NCBI GenBank assembly: GCA_022496805.1
Contig: CM040092.1
Span: 503,555-567,554, forward strand
Length of the DNA: 64,000 bases
Source of the DNA: Pohlia nutans
Taxonomy: Eukaryota; Streptophyta; Bryopsida; Bryales; Mniaceae
Direction: 5' to 3'
Each line of letters opens with the position of its first letter. The stretch's first letter is position 1. The notes beneath the pieces are model-generated. The model was given only the letters and a program-made list of their open reading frames with translations. It was not told the origin of the DNA and searched no databases. Below are positions 58,945-64,000 of the stretch, in pieces. The position numbers were made by a program, and so were the translations under genes.

Positions 58945-60180
58945 ATAAGGCAGAGGTTTTTTAATTGATAATTTTGATTTTGGATGATCTATTGAAAAGT
59001 CTACTTAGAATTTGAGACAACTTTGAAGGCAATGTTTTTCTTAGTTTTGAATTTTATTTTTAAACTTGAGCCCTCAACAAGCACATGTTCAAACATTTGA
59101 CAAGATTGAGGTTCTTTAGTTGATAATTTATACTTTTGGAAAGTCGACTTAGGATTGGAGACAATTTTTAAGGGGAGGTTTTTTAATTTTTTAATTTTTT
59201 TTAAAGCTTAGAGTTTTAAGAATTTGAAACAAGGTTTTTTGTTTGATAGCAAAATAATTTCATGGTCTTTTTATGAGACAGAGGGAGTAGTTTTATAATC
59301 TTTAGAAGAGAACTTAAGGTGTTGGAGACAACTTTAAAGGGGAGGATTTTTTATTTGTGTTCTTTATTTGTTATCTTAAGAAAAAACTTAGAGTCGTGAA
59401 TGGGCACATACCGTAGTACCATAGCAGGGTCGCCACCCCGTGAACAAATATTTAATTTATTTTGAAAAATAAAGTTCACTCCTCAAAAAATGAATTTCTT
59501 GATTTTTGTTTCTGAGAAAAAATGATTAAAACTGGCCCAAAATAGTCCAAAATAGCTTAGAAATAGCAAAATATAGCTTAAAATAATTTATTCTATTTTC
59601 GTTCTTTTGTCCTCGTAATTTTTTATTATTTTATTATTTTATTATATTTTGGAATTAATTTTTGGCAAACCTACTATGGTACTACGATATTCAAGGATTT
59701 GACAAGACTAAGGTTTTTTATTTGATATCGTTTTTTTTTTTTTAATTTCAATAAACTATATGCACTTTGAACAACTAGTTTTAGATCACCTCAATTTTAA
59801 GGTAAATATGTATAAGGTACTCTGTAAAATCTCAAACAATTGTATATCAATGCAAACGCTTAGTAGTGGCTGGTGTGTAAGACCCACTATTTATATACAT
59901 TGAAGAAGGTTACTTATTTGTTTGTTTTGTTTTGTATGTTATGTTGAGATCTTTTGAATAGTCTCGCTAATCGCGTTCTTAACATCGTTGTAAAGCTCTT
60001 GACAAGAAGAGGTACACCAAAGTTGTTTTGTACCTTTTGGGCTATGGAGTGGAAGTTATGGATTTTTTTATTGAATTTTTTTGCAATTAAATTATGGATA
60101 AATTATTCTAAAAATAAAATTAAAAAATCTAAATCACTAGGAACATTTGGACCGGCGAAATAACCACACTAGTCCATCTA
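58945..60180. other. AT-rich intergenic DNA between divergent genes
   Basis: A diverged direct repeat of about 100-150 bp occurs three to four times (TTGACAAGATTGAGGTT, TTAGTTGATAATTT, GGAGACAACTTTAAAGGGGAGG near 58.95, 59.1, 59.2-59.35 and 59.7 kb). No gene seen. Confidence 0.6.
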
Positions 60181-60236
60181 TTAGCCATTAGGGTGTGATA
60201 TTAGAAAAGGTGGTATCAAAGAGGTTTGGTTCCTCT

Positions 60237-60285
60237 CCGGGTATACCAACATCCTGCCCGGGTAGATGGAGTTCCTTTCCGGGTA
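60237..60285. promoter_or_regulatory. CCGGGTA motif array upstream of the zinc-finger gene
   Basis: Three copies of CCGGGTA start at 60237, 60258 and 60279, an exact 21-bp spacing. They lie about 310 bp before the start codon of the zinc-finger gene. The motif is the same as at 58.82-58.90 kb. Confidence 0.55.
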
Positions 60286-60597
60286 TCGTGAGTTCTTCCC
60301 TCCTTCCCAGGGAGAAGGACAGTTCAATCTCGTCTGCGACAGATACAATTTTCTGGTTCAGTTTAGCATTTGTTCTCATTGAATTTTCACAAACCTGATT
60401 GATATACTGTTTCTCCGAATCCTCCGCCTTCATTGCGTGCAAGGGGAGGAGCAGAATGGAAACAAAAACTGGCGTGGACGTTGGAATGGTTCAAAATTTT
60501 GGAGCAAAAATAAGATTAGGGCGTCAGTGCACGTTCGTTTTGCGCCGATAAGGGAACATTATTTGCAAGACGAGGCAAATGATGTGACGGTCTTGAG

Positions 60598-62975
60598 ATG
60601 GACGCTACGGATTATGAATTCGTCCGCATTCCGGAGTTTGATATGAAGGAGTTGCTATTTGAGACTACTTTGCAGGTACTCTCGATCAAAGTAGTTGCAT
60701 CCATTAATGAAACGGTGTAAGGGGATGTTGTTAGGACTTTTGAAAAAAATTCTCTATTGAATTAGGGCTGTTGATTGCCGTTCTCATAATTTTCCGATTT
60801 CATTTTTGTTTTTAAAGACTCTGTTCTTAAGCTGTAAGTATACATACAAAGATTTGAAAAAAGTCAAGAAACTTTCAAAATTGGCGCTGAATTAGAAAAC
60901 GGAGAACGAGATTATTCCGTTTTATTTTCATGCAGTACTGTTACCTTCAAACGGAATATTCCCGTTCTCCGATTTTTAATTCAAATATCAATTTAATGTT
61001 TTTTAGCGTTTTTTCGGTCTTTGATATGTGAACCTGCAGCTTAAGTAAAACAGTCTTTACAATCAGAACTAAAAAACACGGCAGAGTGAAAGATTGTTAG
61101 AACTAGAATATTTCGTTTTATGGTAACGCTATTATTATGTTGCTTTCGGAACATAAATTATCGGGCAAATATTCTTACGCTAATGTATCAGCTATTTACT
61201 GATCTAGATGAGGCGTTGTTTGGTCCACGGTATGTGCCGGAGAAGTCTTACATTGATTCGAATTGTAACAGTGTGGAAAGAAAAGGACTGCGGACGAAGG
61301 CATTGACGATGGCGTAGAGGGAGAAAAGAGAGCTAAGGTGGCGGGCCCTGTCAAATTAGGTGAATGCTCCTCAGTGATTTTTTTTTCCCAGATTTTCAAG
61401 GGAGTCCTATTGGAGATTTGAAAATTGAAACTTGAAAAATAGATAGCAATTTTTGGCGATTTACAAAAAATAGCAAGTTGGCGATATATAAGCCACAAAA
61501 AAAATTGCTTCTGGAATCGGTTAGACTTCGTCGGTTTAGATTTATAATGCTGTTGATTCTGTGTATATTTTTCACAGGACGGGAGGATGCTGCTAAGTAC
61601 TGGCAGAGTCTGATTGATGCTGGAAGAGGTATGCTGAACCTGATCTCTCAAACTTCTGTTCCAACATGTGTCTGTAATTTTTCTGTAGTCAGTACAGACT
61701 GTGACATTCATGTGGTAGTGTTGCTCCCGGGGGGTGCACTCTATTATGTTTGAGAATCACCTGCGTTCATGACCCCCTCTAAAAATCCCATTTATACAAG
61801 GGTTTATATGTCTAAAAACCTTTGTTTACATATCTGTTATGTCCTAAATATATGTTTAATGTAAGTATACGTCAATATTTTCAACTCTAAATATGTCTAT
61901 TGTACGTGTACTTTGTACGGCAATGTTCAAATTAATACCCATTTTGTGCACTCACGTATACTTTGAGAAACTTAACATAGTACATCCCCTGGGGTGTTGC
62001 TCTTTCAGAGCGGGGTATAAGGACCGAAGAGACGAAAGGAGAGGCTATTTACACTCCACCAAATCACTTGCGCAGTTTGAAATTGAAAGTAAGAGCTAAG
62101 ACGACTCCTACGGACAATAAAGCCTTTGCAGCTGCAATGCGTGCTAAGGTAACCCTAACTCGTTCATTTCGAAGGTGGCCACAGTAGATTCAATTATCAA
62201 AACTGGTTCTTCCTGTGGCATAAAGAACAACTAATATTATGGCTGTCCATAGTCTGTAAAAAAACTGTATTTCCGTCATAGTAGACTGACGAGCCAACAT
62301 AATTTCAACAATTGAAAATATTGTCATAGCACGAATTATGCAAAACTGCACCACGTTCATGAGAGTCGCCTTGTAAAAGATAATTCATGATGAGGAATGA
62401 GCGGGTATTCGATGTTGCACTCGCGTTTGGTCAACACGAATTCTACATGAGATCCAAAATCCCTGTAATTCTGATTTGCTTTCGTGCATCTTGAATAGCA
62501 GGTTACCCTACTAACAGAAGCTCAACCTGCATCGAGCATAGAGGTTGATAAGTTCAAGTGCAACCACTGTGACAAGTAAGTGCTTGAAACCAACTATCTC
62601 AGACCAGCAAAATGGCGTCTATCGATCTTCTAGTGAGCTATTTTCTTTCTGAGGTGTGGAATTTAATTTGATAGTAGGGTCATTCCCTTGGTCCAAAGCT
62701 TTCAGTTGTGGTCAACCTGAGAGTTAAGTAATAGCTCTGTGGCCCTCGTGCGACAATAGCTACCCTAATGAGAATCCAAGCAGAAATCATCATTCTTCAC
62801 TAAGAACGTTGACCTAGGGTCTTCATGTGCCGTCCACTTGATGCGCATTTAAATCGCCAGGATGAACATTCATTAGGCGATTGATCTGCTATTGAGGAGC
62901 ACCAGTGTTTGCAGGACATTCGCAACCAAGACTTCACTTGGTCAGCATAGTGAAGCAAAACATGTGAAGCAGTGA
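60598..62975 (+). CDS. Small protein with one C-terminal C2H2 zinc finger, family unknown
   Basis: My model has seven coding exons: 60598-60675, 61192-61229, 61286-61359, 61578-61628, 62009-62148, 62502-62575 and 62915-62975. All are in frame, 516 nt, 171 aa. The C terminus is a classical C2H2 finger: Cys147-x2-Cys150-x12-His163-x4-His168, only three residues before the stop. The finger is split by the last intron after the codon of Asp151. The middle contains a helical, charged segment (EDAAKYWQSLIDAGRERG). Exons 4-7 are strongly supported by phase agreement and codon-like sequence. Exons 2-3 are weaker: they need a 56-bp intron with a GTATGT donor and an AAAAG acceptor, because the open frame changes there. 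The start is the first ATG after an in-frame stop. A single finger suggests nucleic-acid or protein binding; I do not recognise the family. Confidence 0.7.
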
Positions 62976-63285
62976 AGGAATAACAGTCAGCATCCCGTCC
63001 CCTGATGCAGTGGAGCTCGTTGATTCACTTCTAAGGAAATCTCTGCTAGCAAACCCGGGGTCGCAAGATTTCATGTCGAAGATAGGACAAAAGGATCTCT
63101 GCATTCAGCAGGCCCGATCAAGTTGGACAAATGCAGCCCAAAATTGGCATTGTTGGCGAAACCATAATTTGGTGCAATGAAAAACGTCAGTTTTGATGCA
63201 GCAATTCTTTTCTTTCTCTGACAATTATGAACGACAAGATATGTGTTACAATTACAAGAATGGTACACTCATAGTATCTCCAAAA

Positions 63286-63451
63286 CTAGGCTACAACTAC
63301 AGCATCTTTCGCAATAGTTGACAGAGCCATCGCTGCTGCTTTCAAATCAAGACCAGATAGCTCGTCACTCTTGGACGCTACCACTGCACAGTCCTTGGCA
63401 TAACTTGGAACGAACAATTTTGCCTTCGCTTGTGAGGAGAAGAGTGCAACC
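63286..63451 (-). CDS. Last coding exon of a minus-strand gene cut by the window edge
   Basis: On the minus strand an acceptor (ATTGCAG) is followed by one nt that completes a split codon, then 54 codons and TAG. The peptide begins VALFSSQAKAK and ends AMALSTIAKDAVVVA, with balanced codon use and no low complexity. The upstream intron runs right past 63719-63937 (a TTAA element lies in it) and no earlier exon is visible before 64000, so the gene continues outside. I do not recognise the protein. Confidence 0.55.
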
Positions 63452-63718
63452 CTGCAATCCCATCGCCAATATCATTACTAAATAAATTTTCGTTTCTATT
63501 TGGAGTGAGTGGGCTTCCTTGCATGAATCCCAACCTCTAGAGTGAACTTCTGTAACAATGGGTTACACTCAAACCTCAAACCTTCTAAATTCTAGAATGA
63601 CACTCTAAAATAACATTCTAGAATATCTTGCAAACTTGTCACAATATCATTGACTGTAGCACACTTGTCACACATTCAAACTATATCATAGTGAAAAAGT
63701 TAAGACCATACTTGTTAA

Positions 63719-63937
63719 CCCTTAAAGGACATACCAAGCCCCTCGGGCTTAGTTTCTCAGTTTTCACCATGAAATGCTAATAATGGAGAATTTTTTTTAT
63801 GATTTATTTTTTCAAGCATCATCCATGACAAGAATAGTATGTACCTACATTTTTAGAATGTAAATTACTTTTATATTTTGAGGCTAAAACTCAAAAATAC
63901 TCCTTTCTTTCTAAATTATGAAATGTCCTTTTAAGGG
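63719..63937. mobile_element. TTAA/CCC element, family E (219 bp)
   Basis: Flanked by TTAA at 63715 and 63938; ends CCCTTAAAGGACAT and ATGTCCTTTTAAGGG. Left hairpin AAGCCC/GGGCTT at nt 18. It lies in the presumed intron of the partial right-edge gene. Confidence 0.85.
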
Positions 63938-64000
63938 TTAAGATTTGAACATGAACTACACTACATGCTAGATTTCATTCTATAAATTTCTCACAGTTTC

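Noticed and set aside
61196..61711. 171-codon minus-strand frame across the zinc-finger gene
   Set aside because: It overlaps exons and introns of a supported plus-strand gene and encodes Ser/Thr/Pro-rich shadow sequence.

Overview
The window looks like nuclear DNA of a land plant or a close streptophyte relative. It is AT-rich, its genes are split by GT-AG introns of 56-925 bp, and it contains a plastid-type peroxiredoxin Q with a transit-peptide-like N terminus. The many small DNA transposons carry plant-type ends (CACTAG/CACTAC, GAGCATCTCCA, Stowaway-like CTCCCTC). I cannot name the species. The TTAA-targeting elements described below are not what I would expect in a flowering plant, so a bryophyte, lycophyte or fern is a reasonable guess but only a guess.

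Layout. Positions 1 to about 48 kb are gene-poor and built from nested non-autonomous DNA elements. The dominant class is flanked by TTAA, starts with CCC and ends with GGG, which are the hallmarks of the piggyBac superfamily. At least twenty copies in about ten families are present, often standing end to end and sharing one TTAA. CACTA-type, GAGCATCTCCA-type, CATAACATTC-type and GGGCC-type elements, two foldback elements and several minisatellites fill most of the rest. At 31.9-35.5 kb a hAT-like element (CAGGGTTGT ends, imperfect 8-bp target duplication) carries a decayed open frame with a long coiled coil and a RING-H2 finger. At 23.1-25.1 kb there is a non-repetitive, GATCGATC-rich island with short hairpins and clustered splice-donor motifs on the minus strand. 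It may hold a non-coding transcript.

Positions 48.9-64 kb are a small genic island. It contains PRXQ (+, 3 exons, 223 aa), an F-box/WD40 protein (-, 8 exons, 557 aa), a short C2H2 zinc-finger protein of unknown family (+, 7 exons, 171 aa) and the last exon of a further minus-strand gene that runs off the right edge. PRXQ would detoxify peroxides in the chloroplast and the F-box protein would be an SCF substrate receptor. Nothing links the genes functionally. The F-box and zinc-finger genes are divergent, and each has an array of CCGGGTA motifs spaced about 21 bp near its 5' end.

The most interesting observation is structural. In many TTAA-element ends with unrelated interiors, the first 17 nt after TTAA are followed by a 15-nt window (nt 18-32) that forms a short hairpin. 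The stem sequence differs between families while pairing is kept.
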